From Sanguinoderma infundibulare (taxonomy: Eukaryota > Basidiomycota > Agaricomycetes > Polyporales > Polyporaceae), in the NCBI GenBank assembly GCA_032821775.1, contig JAVLRN010000002.1:4774001-4838000 (forward strand): a DNA stretch of 64,000 nt, in the 5' to 3' direction. A model generated the notes under the pieces. That model searched no databases, was not told the DNA's origin, and was given only the letters and a program-made list of their open reading frames with translations. This document shows positions 43,842 through 55,400 of the stretch, one piece after another. Numbering within the stretch: position 1 is the first letter of the stretch; each line of letters opens with the position of its first letter. Position numbers and translations under genes: made by a program.

Positions 43842-45585
43842 TCAAGCGAGGTCGAACCTGCCCTTCGCATACAACTCGAGCAGGTCCGCAAGCCTGTTGT
43901 ACACCTCGCGAGGACGGCGGAGCTTCTTCAAGAAACGCTGTCGCCACATCCAGTCCGTAAGCGATCACGCAAACCGCGCAACCCGCGAACGAGAACGGAC
44001 GCACCCTGGTGACCTGCATGTCTGGATCGACGACGAGCGCGAGCTGCTCCTGCAGCTGCTGCATGTCGCACTTGAGCTGCACACACACAAGTATGCCTCC
44101 GTCAGAAACGGACATGAGCACAGGTTGCACCGCAGTCAGACTCACCACGCGCCAGATCGCAGTGATAGTGTCGACCTTCTCCGCCAGCGCCGCGATCCGC
44201 TCCTTCGTCTGCGCCAGCGCAGCCTCGTGCCCGAGGAGCTCGCGGTGTCGGCCTTCCTTGTGTGTGATATCGATACGAGTGTCCTCCATCTCGATCTCGC
44301 ATTCTGCATTTGACCAAATGCATCAGTGGGGGTACAAAACGAACAGTTGTCGACTTTCGACTTACCGGCGCCCCGTTTGTGTAGCATCCACCCTTGAATC
44401 CCGCAATAGATCGCACCAGCGGCCCCGACATCCTTCAGCGCATCCTGCGAGAAAAACGTGAGTCGTCGCGTCCGGGAGGCTTCGTAGGTAGCACCCACCA
44501 AGACGACCTTCCCCGCGCTGGGCGCGAGGACGAATATCGCGACGATCGCGCACGCTCCCCCAAGCAGCAGCCCACCCACAGCCAAAACGCCCAGAGCCGT
44601 TTTCTGCATGCGACTCGTCGTTAGCCACGCAAGCAACCTTGCCAAGCGCACGCGCACGCACCTCACCACTGATCCTGTCATGTAGCCGTGAGCCGAAGAG
44701 CGAGTACGCAGCACGGGGCAGTTCAAGTAGACACTCACGACTCCAGTTTCTCGCCCAGTTCTTTGAGGTGCCCCTTGGCCTCGACAATGTCAGCGACGCA
44801 TTTGTCCCGCGCCTTGCCCAGCGTCTCATCGATCACCACCTTGAACGACCGCACGTCGTCCGCGAGCTTCTGCAGGTCCCCTTGCGTCTGCTGGGCCGTG
44901 GGCGCTTTCTCTTCCAGTTTCTAAACCCGTTCGTGTTCGCAGTCAGACAACCACAAAATACCCTCGCGTCCCTCAACCGCTCACCCTCAAGAACCCCTGG
45001 AGCTCCTCCCGGAGGTCCTCGAATTCGCTCGGATCCACATCCGTCAGAACCGCCTCGGTGTATTCTGAACATCCAGCAGGTTCGTGACCAATGGCGCGCG
45101 CACAGCCGGACGTATAGCACGACACACTCACGTCTGATCATAGACGACGCGGCGATCGCGTTCCGGTGGCTCCTCTCCAATATCTCGTCGAACGTCTGCA
45201 TCACCCACAATCTATCAGATAAACACGAACAGGACAAGGACGACACACTGACCGCTTGGTACCCCAACCACTGGGGCCGAAGACAGAGCACCGCCCCGTC
45301 CTTGTCCTGATACTCCTCGCTGTCGAACCCGACGAGGTCGTCCGCGACCGCGCGAAACCCCGCCCGGATGTCCTTCACGGTCTGCGCGAGGTTGCGGATT
45401 TCGGCTGCGACCTGCGCCGCGAACTCGGGCGATGAGAGCGTGCGCTCGACGGCATCCTCCACGGCATCCCGGGCCTTGGCCTCAACCACGACGGTGGCCG
45501 ACTCCTGAACGAGCTGGAGGGTAGAGACCGAGTTCTGCATCGTGAGTGAGGTGAGTGAGATGGTGGTGGTCTTGGTCCTGGTCAT
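43842..45585 (-). CDS. Coiled-coil protein with a central hydrophobic segment (paralogue A)
   Basis: Exons on the minus strand: 45253-45585, 45132-45195, 44985-45064, 44739-44920, 44662-44674 (13 nt), 44366-44603 (or split by a 54-bp in-frame intron, 44445-44498), 44146-44303, 44005-44076 and 43842-43937; 393 or 411 aa. Phases agree at every junction. The protein starts MTRTKTTTISLTSLTMQNSV and is mostly charged helix with heptad-like Leu/Val spacing (for example AEIRNLAQTVKDIRAGFRAV, KLADDVRSFKVVID, ERIAALAEKVDTI, LQEQLALVV). After the microexon comes TALGVLAVGGLLLGGACAIV, a Gly-rich membrane-type segment. The C-terminus is basic (KKLRRPREVYNRLADLLELY). Exon sizes 64, 80 and 13 nt match the divergent neighbour. 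Function is unknown; a membrane-linked coiled-coil assembly is inferred. Confidence 0.7.
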
Positions 45586-46223
45586 GGGCTTGAATAATAA
45601 ACGACAAGCCGTGCGCGCGCGCATCCTGCTGTTTTCAGGGCCAGGTGTGCAAGGCGTATGGCGGTGATCACCCGTAAGCACCGAACGCAGCGAACAGAGA
45701 AGCGTGGGGCGACGCCACTATTGGGAGATCTCCAGAGCCCCTCAAACGCAGCATTTCTTCGTCAGGTTCCTGGACACAGAATCCCGTCAATGATTGCCCT
45801 GCGACGACCGCGGTGCACGCACCTACCACGACTGCTGGGTGCAATGGCCTCGAGTCGCGTCGAGACCGCCCAATGGCGTGTCCAGTTTTGACAACCCAAT
45901 GCGAGAGACCGTCCTTTAATACCTGTAGGTTCGACCACAACGCTGCAGGTCGTGCAGACGTCGCTGTGGTTTTCAATTGCTCAGAAGCTACACCCCGCCG
46001 CTCCGCGACATGTACGAAGTCACCCTAGCACCACTCTGAGCCCGCACTGATCGTCGACGGCCCTCAAAGCCGAACCGAACCTAACCTTGTCCTGGCCACG
46101 CGGAATCGACGAGTCAGCCCTTCGGCGCGTGCTCAAGCCGCACATCCACAAAAGCCCCAGGCAAGTGCTCTGTGTCTTGACCCACACCTCCCGGAAAGCG
46201 CCTTCTCCCAGAGTTCTTCGACC
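45586..46223. promoter_or_regulatory. Shared divergent promoter region of the coiled-coil pair
   Basis: 638 bp between the start codons of two head-to-head paralogues. It presumably carries both promoters. No distinct TATA box or operator stands out, and short frames here look random. Confidence 0.4.
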
Positions 46224-47780
46224 ATGGCGACAGTCTTCCGCACCGTGACTACATTCTCGACCAAGGTCACAACTCTCACCGACACCGCTCGGGAGCTCCG
46301 TCGCCTCCTGCTCGACAATCAGGCCAAGATCCGACGTATCGACACAGTGGCACATACCAGCTTCCTCGACCAGTGGAACAGGTTCAGGGAGGTGAGAGTA
46401 CCCCGCCACGGCCCCCGCCACCGCCCGACAATTGTGACGCATGGTGGCACAGGACATACAGAACATCACCGAAACGTCTGAACGAGCCGCCATCAGGCTT
46501 TCAGCGACGATTGACTGTCAGTACACATCCTGGACTGCAAAGACAACTACTTACTCGTCCATATCGGCAGACTACTTGTCACTGCAGGAAGACACGAACG
46601 ACCCGGCCGAAATCGACGAGACGATCCAGGAGCTCTCTGCATTCGGTAAAGTCAGTGTTTTCATTAGCATGCACGCAACCATCACACCGGACTCACCCCG
46701 GACGGTAGAAGCTGCCACAGCTTCGCCTCGACCAGACAGTCGACTTCGGCTTCCTGAAAACGTGTCTCGACACCTTCGGAAAGAGCGTCACCACTGCCAT
46801 CGTCGCGCAGGGTAACTCGCTTCGCGATGAACTCGAGAACGCCCTCAGCCGCATTCCGTCGCTGGAGGGAGAGCTAAAACAGTGCGTTAGTTCTCCGTCT
46901 TCTTGCAACCGAACTCATTTCCTTGTCTCAACAATAACACGACGTCGCAAGCCTTCAAGAACAGGTGTGGCAGATCCTATCCTCCAGGCGCCATCTTTCT
47001 CACATCCTGCGTAACAGAAAAGGAGACGGGAATGCGAAGCAGCGTGGACGAACGCGCAAGACCTCTGGACGTACGGATGCCGCATCCTCGACACACCGAG
47101 CGCACCGCAGTACAGCACACAGCTGACGCACACGGGCTCGCAACCCCAAACCCGAGCACGCATCGAACCCCCGGCGACCAGACAGTTCGTGCGCGGGTGG
47201 GACTTTCATGAGGAGGAGCACATCGGTGAGCGACCGCCGTCCCTAGTCGGAGGTCCCAGCCCGTGGGTGTGTGCCACTGACATCTGCCCTCGAACGCAGA
47301 AAGGATCACGGAGGAGATCAAGGAGCTGCGATCGAGGGCGACCCGCGCAGAGTGTGCCTTGCGGGAGAACGAGAGCCTCGACGCTGACGAGGTGTTGGAC
47401 GCGATACGGGATATACAGGACAAATGGACAACACAGTCCGACCTCCTCAACGACATCTTCTCTGACGTGACAAGAAGGGTGCGTCTCGCAGCAATGGCGA
47501 TTCATATTCGAGAACTCACCATATGTATTCCCGGCCCATGTCGGCAGCTCACGACGGAGTCCAAGAACTACCTCGACGCGCTCCGCAAGGTCCGCGCTGA
47601 CCCCTCTCCGGTAAGTTCGTCGATAGACAGATACTTGGGCTTCCAGTTGACGTGATGCGACATATGTAGAACAACCAGCTCGCGTTTCGCAGAACCAAGC
47701 AGCGTGTCCTGTCGTCCTCCGGCGGGTGGAAGCAGAGGGCTCGGGTGTTAGTGGACGATTATGCGAAGAAAATGAAGTAG
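46224..47780 (+). CDS. Coiled-coil protein without membrane segment (paralogue B)
   Basis: Nine exons: 46224-46391, 46453-46516, 46571-46650, 46709-46881, 46952-46964 (13 nt), 47018-47225, 47300-47478, 47548-47610 and 47670-47780; 352 aa; all phases agree. It starts MATVFRTVTTFSTKVTTLTD. Exons 2, 3 and 5 have exactly the sizes (64, 80 and 13 nt) and phases of the divergent neighbour, and the third-exon proteins align (TNDPAEIDETIQELSAFG here, TDVDPSEFEDLREELQGF there). Long charged helices dominate (KLPQLRLDQTVDFGFLKT, ERITEEIKELRSRATRAE, DAIRDIQDKWTTQSDLLND). After the microexon, where the neighbour has its hydrophobic segment, this protein instead has RRRECEAAWTNAQDLWTYGC and a Thr/Gln-rich linker. 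The end is basic (KKMK). Likely a soluble partner or diverged copy of the neighbour; function unknown. Confidence 0.7.
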
Positions 47781-50700
47781 GGCGACGGGAGTGTGTGTTA
47801 GCAGCGGAGGGCCATGGCGAGCGGAGGATGGTCTCGGCGGCGGAGTACGTTTGATGACGTGGATCTAATCTAATCTCTCGAGGTCACCACGGAGTCCTCC
47901 TCCCGCCCCTTGCTTCTTTCCTCCTCCGCTGTTCATCGTCACGGTCGTCAACAATCACAATCGAACTACTTCTCCGTATCAAACCGTCTGCCGTGAACGT
48001 CTCTGTGAACGGAGCGCTATCCAAGTCAATCCAACCTCGGCCTAACCACCATGCTCCAAGTCGTTCGCACAACAGAAGATATCGTCAGCTTTCCTTTCCT
48101 CTGGAGCGAGATAAAAACTGAACCAACACACCAATCTTATCGGGCACAGTCCTGCTGGAATACCACCCAGTGCGCCGATCCTTCCTCACGGTCGCAAGTC
48201 GGACGGAGAAGACGTCGAGCAGGGGGCCCGTCTCCCCGCAAATAGATGCGAACAGTTACCGCCCGAGCTCTGTCTCCCGATGCAGATTTGCAAGCATGAT
48301 ATGCGAGGCCAGGTCGGCGAGTTTCAAGTTCCATCTCAGCGCTCGACGCCAAGGAGTCCACCTCATTTGATTCGCCACAGAACACATCTTCATCGCACGT
48401 TCATCGTTCATCGTGCAGGATGTCCGAGTCACCCTACCCACAATTTTTTTTTCATCTTCTCGGTGTGCTCATGCTCACGTCAAGGCCACGGATCGGCGAG
48501 ACGATCGTCCTCTGCTTTAGGCACGTACGCCAGCGACTTTTCCTGGTCACAGGTTTCAGTCCTACTTCTTTTTAAACGCCTCCCTGCGCCACAACGTCTT
48601 ACAAGTACCCAGTCCCGCAGTCTTCGACTTCCCCTTTCAATATGAATCAACAAGGCTACGGACATGGCACACCACGCTGTCTCAGCCTCGCCCGAACAAA
48701 CGATTCCATCCTTCAACACACGATGACTCGTCGCCTCGTCCACCGCACGATGCGATGCCAATCCCTGCCTTGTCCAACCTACCCGTGATGGGCCACACGA
48801 TGCATGGCGCACGCTCGCTGGCGGCCATCACGCAGCAACTACTCAGTCTCCACCGACGTCATATCGATTTCAGATCCCCCGCTCTCTCCCTCCAGAAATC
48901 TAAATCTCCACTCCGCCCACCCGCCCTTCCCCGGCAAAAGAAAATTTCCGCTATCACACATCATCCAAGTCCGCAATGCGCCACGCGCGATTCGTCCACG
49001 GTGACGCACTGTTAATTAATCCTACCATAATCGTCGATACGTCCCGCTGGACAATTTCTGCCAGAGACACCGCGCGCGCCCTGTCCCTCTCCCGTCAATC
49101 TCCCGCATCGCGTCCCGTGAACGTTTGAACGGCGAACGATGTGTCCCAGCCTGGTCGAGCATCACCTGGTGCTTGACTCGGATCGCCATGAGGTGATGTC
49201 GAATCAGAACTGGAGCGCGTCGAGCTCCTCCGCGTTCTCTCTCTCTCTGAATCAGACCGCGGAAAGCACGCCAAACGCAACTCGTCCCTTGTGCTCTGCT
49301 TCAAGCGCATGTCTCAAAAACAGACACACATGTATGTACAAGAGTTCTGTCCATAGGGTTGGCAACGACGCCAGAACTCAGAGTCAGAGGATGCCAGCCA
49401 CACCCCCCGAGTCGAACCCTTCGAAGAAACCCGAGCCACGAGCCACAACGCCGCCACAAGAATGCTGCCGATCCCGCGTTGCCTCGATCGCCCAGCAGCA
49501 GCTGCAGACAATTGGTCGCGCGCGCGAGGCGTCACTGATTATCGCGCATCGCGATATGAGAAATTTGTGGCCTCTCAGGCTCTGACTCGGACGGCGGGCG
49601 GGTGTTTCTGCTTCGCGCGGGGCGGGAGAACTGGCGGGAGCGGGCGGTCGCACAGCACCTCGATGTGGCGCGCGTCGCGACCGTCGACGTCGACGTCGAC
49701 GTTCGATGTGTGTGCCTCCTCGAGCTCGTGCCTCGCGACGCCCCTCCCGTCTCCCAATATTCAATATTCAATCCGTGCCCTCTGCCCGCACGTCCGCGCC
49801 CAACATCGAGGCACGCAGACGCAAACGCACACCAAACGCCGTGACGGTGCCTGGCCCCACCTCTGAATCTCTCCCGCGCCCGCGCGCGCGGGCCCGCTCC
49901 GGTACCGCGCTCCACACCCCGTCTCCTGCGCCCTGCACACTCGACAGTCGCTAGTCCTAGTCAGGGCGCGTACGCGCAAAACGTACCTCATTAACATAAC
50001 CAAGTCCCCTCCAACCTCGGACACCGTCGAACGTCGACAGGGAGAACGTTCCGACATTCCCAATCCCCCCAGTCTCCAGAGAGTCTCGACGACCCAGCGG
50101 CGTGGTCCCGAGGGAGGATCTCTTCGAGTCCTTAGACTACCAGGCACGGCCATCGCACGTCTGCACGTCTGCCAGCCCGGGCGCGACTCATGAAGCATGT
50201 ATGTACTGAAGCACAAGCCAAGGCCAAGTGCGAACTGGGCTCGCGACACGGCTCTTTAGCCTTCTGACTGACTGCGTCCAATCGCGCGCGGCCCGTCGCC
50301 GTCGCCGTCCTCCTGGGCTTGTCTCAGGATGACGATACACGCACACCTACCTTCTCTGGCGTGAGCGTCGCGCGGCTTACCTCCGTACCACGAGCACTAG
50401 TACTCACCGGTGCTCTTGAACTTGCAATTGCGAGCCATTCATGCGCACCTGAAGCATCCGGACTGAAGATAGGTCAAATCGGGTTCCAGCTTGTGCTCGG
50501 AGTGACTGCGGACTCACCGCGCAAAGCGTGCACGCCGCCTCCCGCCTCAACCGAGGACGAGACAAGAAAAAGACAAGGCGATCCAGTCGGGTAGCTCGGA
50601 GCCTCAGGCACGCGGCGCGTCCGCAACGTCATCGGAGCCATCGCGCACAATAGGTAGCGATGGATATGCATTGGAGCGTCATACGTACAGAAGACAACGC

Positions 50701-51277
50701 GAGAGCTCACAAGCACGAGCGAGACGGAAACGAGCGGGGGCAGCCGTACGTCACGAGCAGAAGAAGAATACAATAGACCAGCGCGATCGAGGTTACGCAT
50801 GCGAGGGTATGTGGAATGTGTGGGGAGCATGGGGAGAACGGACCGGACCACGTAGCGCGGTGGATGGGGCGAACCAGTCGGAAGGAAGCAGGCGCGAGTG
50901 TGAAAGCCGGGAGAGCATGTGGCTGCTCTCGAACACGAGCACGTACGTACGAATAGGCCGTGATGGGGGAAGGAGATGGACGATGGTGCAGAAGCGATGA
51001 TGAGAGCAATGCGCAATAAATGAGAGTTGCAGAAAGCGATGCGAATAGGTCGTTAATAGTGGTTGTGTTACAGTGGGATGATAGTACTACGAGTAAGGTA
51101 GTAGTCATTTCCAGTGGGCTCTTCTCTTTTCGAAACTGGCAGTCCGTCACCGAGGCACGCTGCAGCTATGGACAAGACCGGCCAACGGCGACTGGGCGTT
51201 GGCGGGTTAGGAGTATAGAGTAGGGGAGGGGGCGGCGTGGAAGGAAGATCGAATAGACTTGGGAACTCTCCACGAGG
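47781..51277. other. Long intergenic region, no gene supported
   Basis: 3.5 kb. Frames of 80-150 codons occur on both strands (49139-49585 + is the longest) but are Ser/Arg/Thr-biased, overlap on opposite strands and show no domain. 49600-49900 is very GC-rich with CpG-rich runs such as GACGTCGACGTCGACG (49685-49700). I see no tRNA or rRNA. Confidence 0.4.
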
Positions 51278-52418
51278 CTAGAAGCCACCGAGGCACCCCG
51301 AGTCGTCATAGCCGAAGCCGGACGGGCCAGAAGTGGGATGTGCCAGAGAGGTATACCTGGCGAGGCGTGCGGCGCGCTCCTGGTCTTTCCTCTCGCGACT
51401 GCGGTCCCTGCGATCCCGGTCGTCGCGATGCCTGGACCTGCGCTCGCGTTCCGGACTTGCGGGAACGGCCATTGGGGCGGACGGCGACATGGGTATGTAG
51501 GAGGGGGAGGGACTGGCGAGAGAATACGAGTGGAAAGCCGGATTGGGGGCGGGGACGGGTATCGGTTGAGGGCGGAGTTTGCGACGGTGGGTGGGGGAGG
51601 AGGGAGAACGAGAACGGACAGGAGATGTTGTCCTTGAATTTGATGAAGAATGGGACGGGGATGTTGTGAGGGAAGGATGGTAAGGGCGGACGCGGGGAGA
51701 AGGTGGGTGTGGAAGGAAGGAGAGGGCGGAAGTGGAAGGGGCATTTGTTCCGGCGAGAGAGAGGTTCATTAATGATTGCTCGAGGGACAACTTGCCATAG
51801 GATGATGAGGCTGTGGTCAACGACGATTAGCGACCGGTGAGGACGATAGGTGTAGCGGACGAGATAAGAGGGGATGAAGGGGATAGTGGGTGGATGTGAA
51901 GTTGAGATGGGAAACTCACGATGATAGAGGTCTGGAAGAGGACTAGCAAAGCCGTCGCTCTCCTCTGAAGACTCGGAGGAGAGATCAGGAACTAAGGCGG
52001 GAAGGGGAGGGTGGTCGTCCCTAGGGCTCTGCCTTGGGGTTCTGTCGTCGTCAAGATGGCGTTCCTCTGGAGCTCTGGGATGGAGGTGTTTTGCCCTTGT
52101 AGGGCTGAGGTTGGACCGCTTAATGCGGCGGGAGAGAGGAGAGGAGGCTTCTTCGGGAGCATAAGTGCGACCGGGGCAGCCACGCTCTGGGAGGGCACAG
52201 CGGTTGGGGAGGACGACGATGGGAGACCTGTCGTACTGGAGAGCACTGCCGATGGTGTGAGTGAGGGATGGCTGAGGAGGGAAGCGGACGAGGGGGGAGA
52301 GGATGGAGGGGTCGATGGCGAGGAGCGTCGAGGGCTCGTCGTGGGGGGCGGGGGAGAGAGGGGAGGCGGGAGCCCGCTTGAGGCAGGGACGGGGGCAGGG
52401 GCTGTACGAAGGAGGCAT
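51278..52418 (-). CDS. Conserved fungal Pro/Ser-rich protein with a CALPERGCPGRTY-type motif
   Basis: Exons 51920-52418 and 51278-51810, phase 1 intron of 109 bp; 343 aa from the ATG at 52418. Near the N-terminus are CPRPCLKR, VRFPPQPSLTHT, and the compact block YDRSPIVVLPNRCALPERG (62-80) followed by CPGRTY. From memory this series of short motifs recurs at the start of uncharacterised Ser/Pro-rich proteins across fungi; this was not checked. The middle is disordered with an acidic SSESSEES patch. Exon 2 has SSYGKLSLEQSLMNLSLAG, many SP/TP sites, and a highly charged RE/RD-rich helix (SRHRDDRDRRDRSRERKDQE) near the end, like RS-type nuclear proteins. No enzyme domain. A nuclear or RNA-linked regulatory role is inferred only from composition. 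Confidence 0.72.
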
Positions 52419-55400
52419 CGTCGTCGCTGCGCTGAGAGAGGAGAAGGAAGTCGTGAAGGCGACGACGGGAGGTGTGTTAGCAGCGGAGGGCCATGGCGAG
52501 AGGATGTATAAGTACGAAGGGGGAGAAGAAGAGAGGACGAGCGAGAGGAACAGAATAGAGAACCGTCCCCGGCGCTCCTTTGTCCCTCCGCCTAATCAGG
52601 CAGCTCCTGCTCCCGGCCGACTACGAGTAGACGCCGGCGCCGTTGGAGTGGAATTGCCTTGTTGGGCCTTCTTCCGACCGTTCGTCCGGTGGACCAGATC
52701 GCCGTCCGAATCGTGTCTGCGTGCCAAACCTTGGCCCCAGTCGGGCCTTGCTCCCACTCGGGCCTTGCCCTGCTCCTCCCCTCAACTGTCTTCTCCCGCA
52801 GGCGACGGGCTCGATGGTGAGCGCATGATGACATCCGGCCATCCATCCTCTCCCCCACCCCCATCACTCTCCCCCCGTTACCCTCCGACCTCCTCGCTCA
52901 TCTCACCGCCCTCTCTCGCCAATCTCTCCTCCCAGTCCACCCTCGCTCGTCCTCCCTCTTTCCGCCAGCCCTCGCGCGCCCCCTGATACAGAGACCGACC
53001 CGTCGTCGCGCCTGCACCGCCCTGCCACCGCAAGCCGTGAGTTTTCCGTGCGTTCGATTGGCATCGCAACTCTTGAGCTGTGCGCCGGTGGCACATCACC
53101 CGTCCTTCGCTCCCTTACAGTACCGATACGTGCCCGTCCTGTACCCGTCAATATCACCTGTTTTTCCCCACATTCTTATCCCTCCCTTCTCGCCCTGCCC
53201 TTTCCGCCCTAGTCTGACACAATGAAAACTATCGATAATTGCCCACCCCGGCCCAGCCTGCTTTCCTTTTATCTCCGTCATCCCCACCTCGAGGCCGCCC
53301 ATACATTCCACCATCCTCACCCGACCCCACCACTTGTCATCATCCATCCCCCATTATCCATCTTCCTTTCCCACTTTCCTTTGCCCAATTCAAGCCCAAT
53401 TCGACATCAATATCCCCCCCGCATGCATCCCATCAACACCCAGTCCGCTCCAACGCGTTTCGGTAACTTCTCTCCTCCCTTTCGCCTTTTCCCAACTCTT
53501 TCGCCATTTCAACTTACTTAAGCATCCGCTCGCCTCTCGCCTCCCGTCCCCTCCTCCCAATCACCTTTCTGCCCTCATCTCCCGCCTCCCGTCCCCAAAT
53601 CTGCGCACTCCCTCGCACTCTCCCCTTCTCGATTTCTCGACCTCCCCAAAACGCTCATCGCCCGCCGGCTTCCCCACTTCCAAGCGCCCCGACGCGCTTA
53701 CTTTCTAAAGCTTACCGCTCTCTCCCGAGACCCTCTCTTCTCCCTGCGAATGTCTTGATCCTTGCCGTGCGAATCTCAGGCAACACCCGACCGCTTGCAA
53801 TCTCGCCCGGCCAACATGCCTTTCCCCTCTCGTCCCTCTCCTCTCCCTATCTCTCCCCCTCGCCCAGGATAGGAAACCTGCGCCCCGCCCTCTTCCCTCC
53901 CCATGATCTCTCTGCCCCCGGCTTCTAAACCGTCTTCACTCATGTTCCAACCGATCCCCTACCCGAGCCCACTTCCTGGCACACCTTCAAATCTCCCTCT
54001 CATGTCTCACCCGTATCTATATCCCGTAGCTGCCTTAGGCTATCTTCTTCCCTGCCCCCATCCCACTCGCACATCGTCCGATCCAAGCTCATGACCTCAC
54101 CTCTCGTCCCGGTCACCCCTGCTCTCTATGTCTAGCTGCCCACCCTCGCTCGTATCTCTTGCCTCTCCTCTTCTCTAAAACCTCCGCGGCGAACCCCCAA
54201 GTCCGTCACCATTCACGTCTCCTCCACGTTCTCGCTCGGAGCTACCTCAACTTCTCTCGGTCTATATTCAGTGAACCCGGTCTGCTGGTCTCACCCTTGC
54301 ACAACGCACAATCTCATCTCATCTTCTCGGTGTCTAAACCCGCTCTGTTTTATGACGATGACGATAGCTAGCCGCCACCCTGCTGTTTCCAACGCAGATC
54401 GATATCGCCCTCCCAATCCTACCGCCAAGCGTTCCCTCGTTCAGCATCCTGCTATCTTTTTTCTTCCCTCTCTGGCTCCGTATGTCTATACGTATGCCAC
54501 CCATCGGGGCGCATCGGGTCCCAAACATATACCTGTGTAGGTCCGTGCCCAAATCCAGTTCTCATTTCACACAGCCTGCACACGCCTCCGCGCGAGTTCC
54601 GTCCCTCACCAGCCCATCGCGAGTCTCAGGTTTCACCGTCAATGGTGCGATATCCACGCCGCAGCCGGACCATGCCCATCCATCCAGATGATTATCTGCG
54701 TGCGCTCGCTCGCTCAACCCCGGCCAGCCCGGGTCCGGCCGCGCTCAAGCCTCAATCTCAACCGCCTCGATGCGCCTTGACCTCTGACGTCTGAGTCCTG
54801 ACTGACCCTGAAGGCACACGCGCGTCAGATAGCGACTGTCCCATCCAGTCTCTAGTTTTGGATATCGTGCTGGATGGATCGGATGCAGGTGGTCTGTCGA
54901 AGCGTGGTGCGTCCTGCTGCCCATCCTCGGTGCACGTTCTCATGCTCCTCCCCTCGTCGCATATCGCCCGCAGATTGCGTGTTCTAAAAACATCCCCTCA
55001 GCGCGTGTTCGCGCCGCTGCCCTGCTCATCGGCAGCACGGTAAGTTCCTGCTCGCTTCCCCTGCCAATTCAGCCAACGAACAGAACGCAACCTCTCCCTC
55101 TCTACGTCCCCCCCAGCTGGTCCCATGTCCTCGATCACGCAAGCCGCAATCTCGATTTCCCACCGCGGTCTCCCAGCACGGCGCATATCGCGCAAGCGGG
55201 TGATTTCGCATGCGCGGGCCCAAGTTCCCAAGTGCAGCCCAGTGGGACGCTGCAGAACCCGGCGCGCCCGGCGATCATCTGACCGACACGCTGCACGCAA
55301 CTCGCCCTTGACGCCGTCGACCGCGCAGATGCCAGAACACGGGCGAAGAAGGCGAATTCGAAGTCTCGAAGTCGCTTCATGTAAGAGACTTAGGCTGCTG

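Noticed and set aside
44833..45681. One 282-codon exon on the minus strand
   Set aside because: Splits better into four exons with good introns; the intron read-through parts are Cys/Arg-rich noise, and exon sizes then match the divergent paralogue.
51306..52418. 370-codon uninterrupted reading of the Pro/Ser-rich protein
   Set aside because: A GTGAGT donor at 51919 and a CCACAG acceptor at 51811 join a better C-terminus; the read-through part lacks the Ser/Pro and RE/RD composition of the spliced end.
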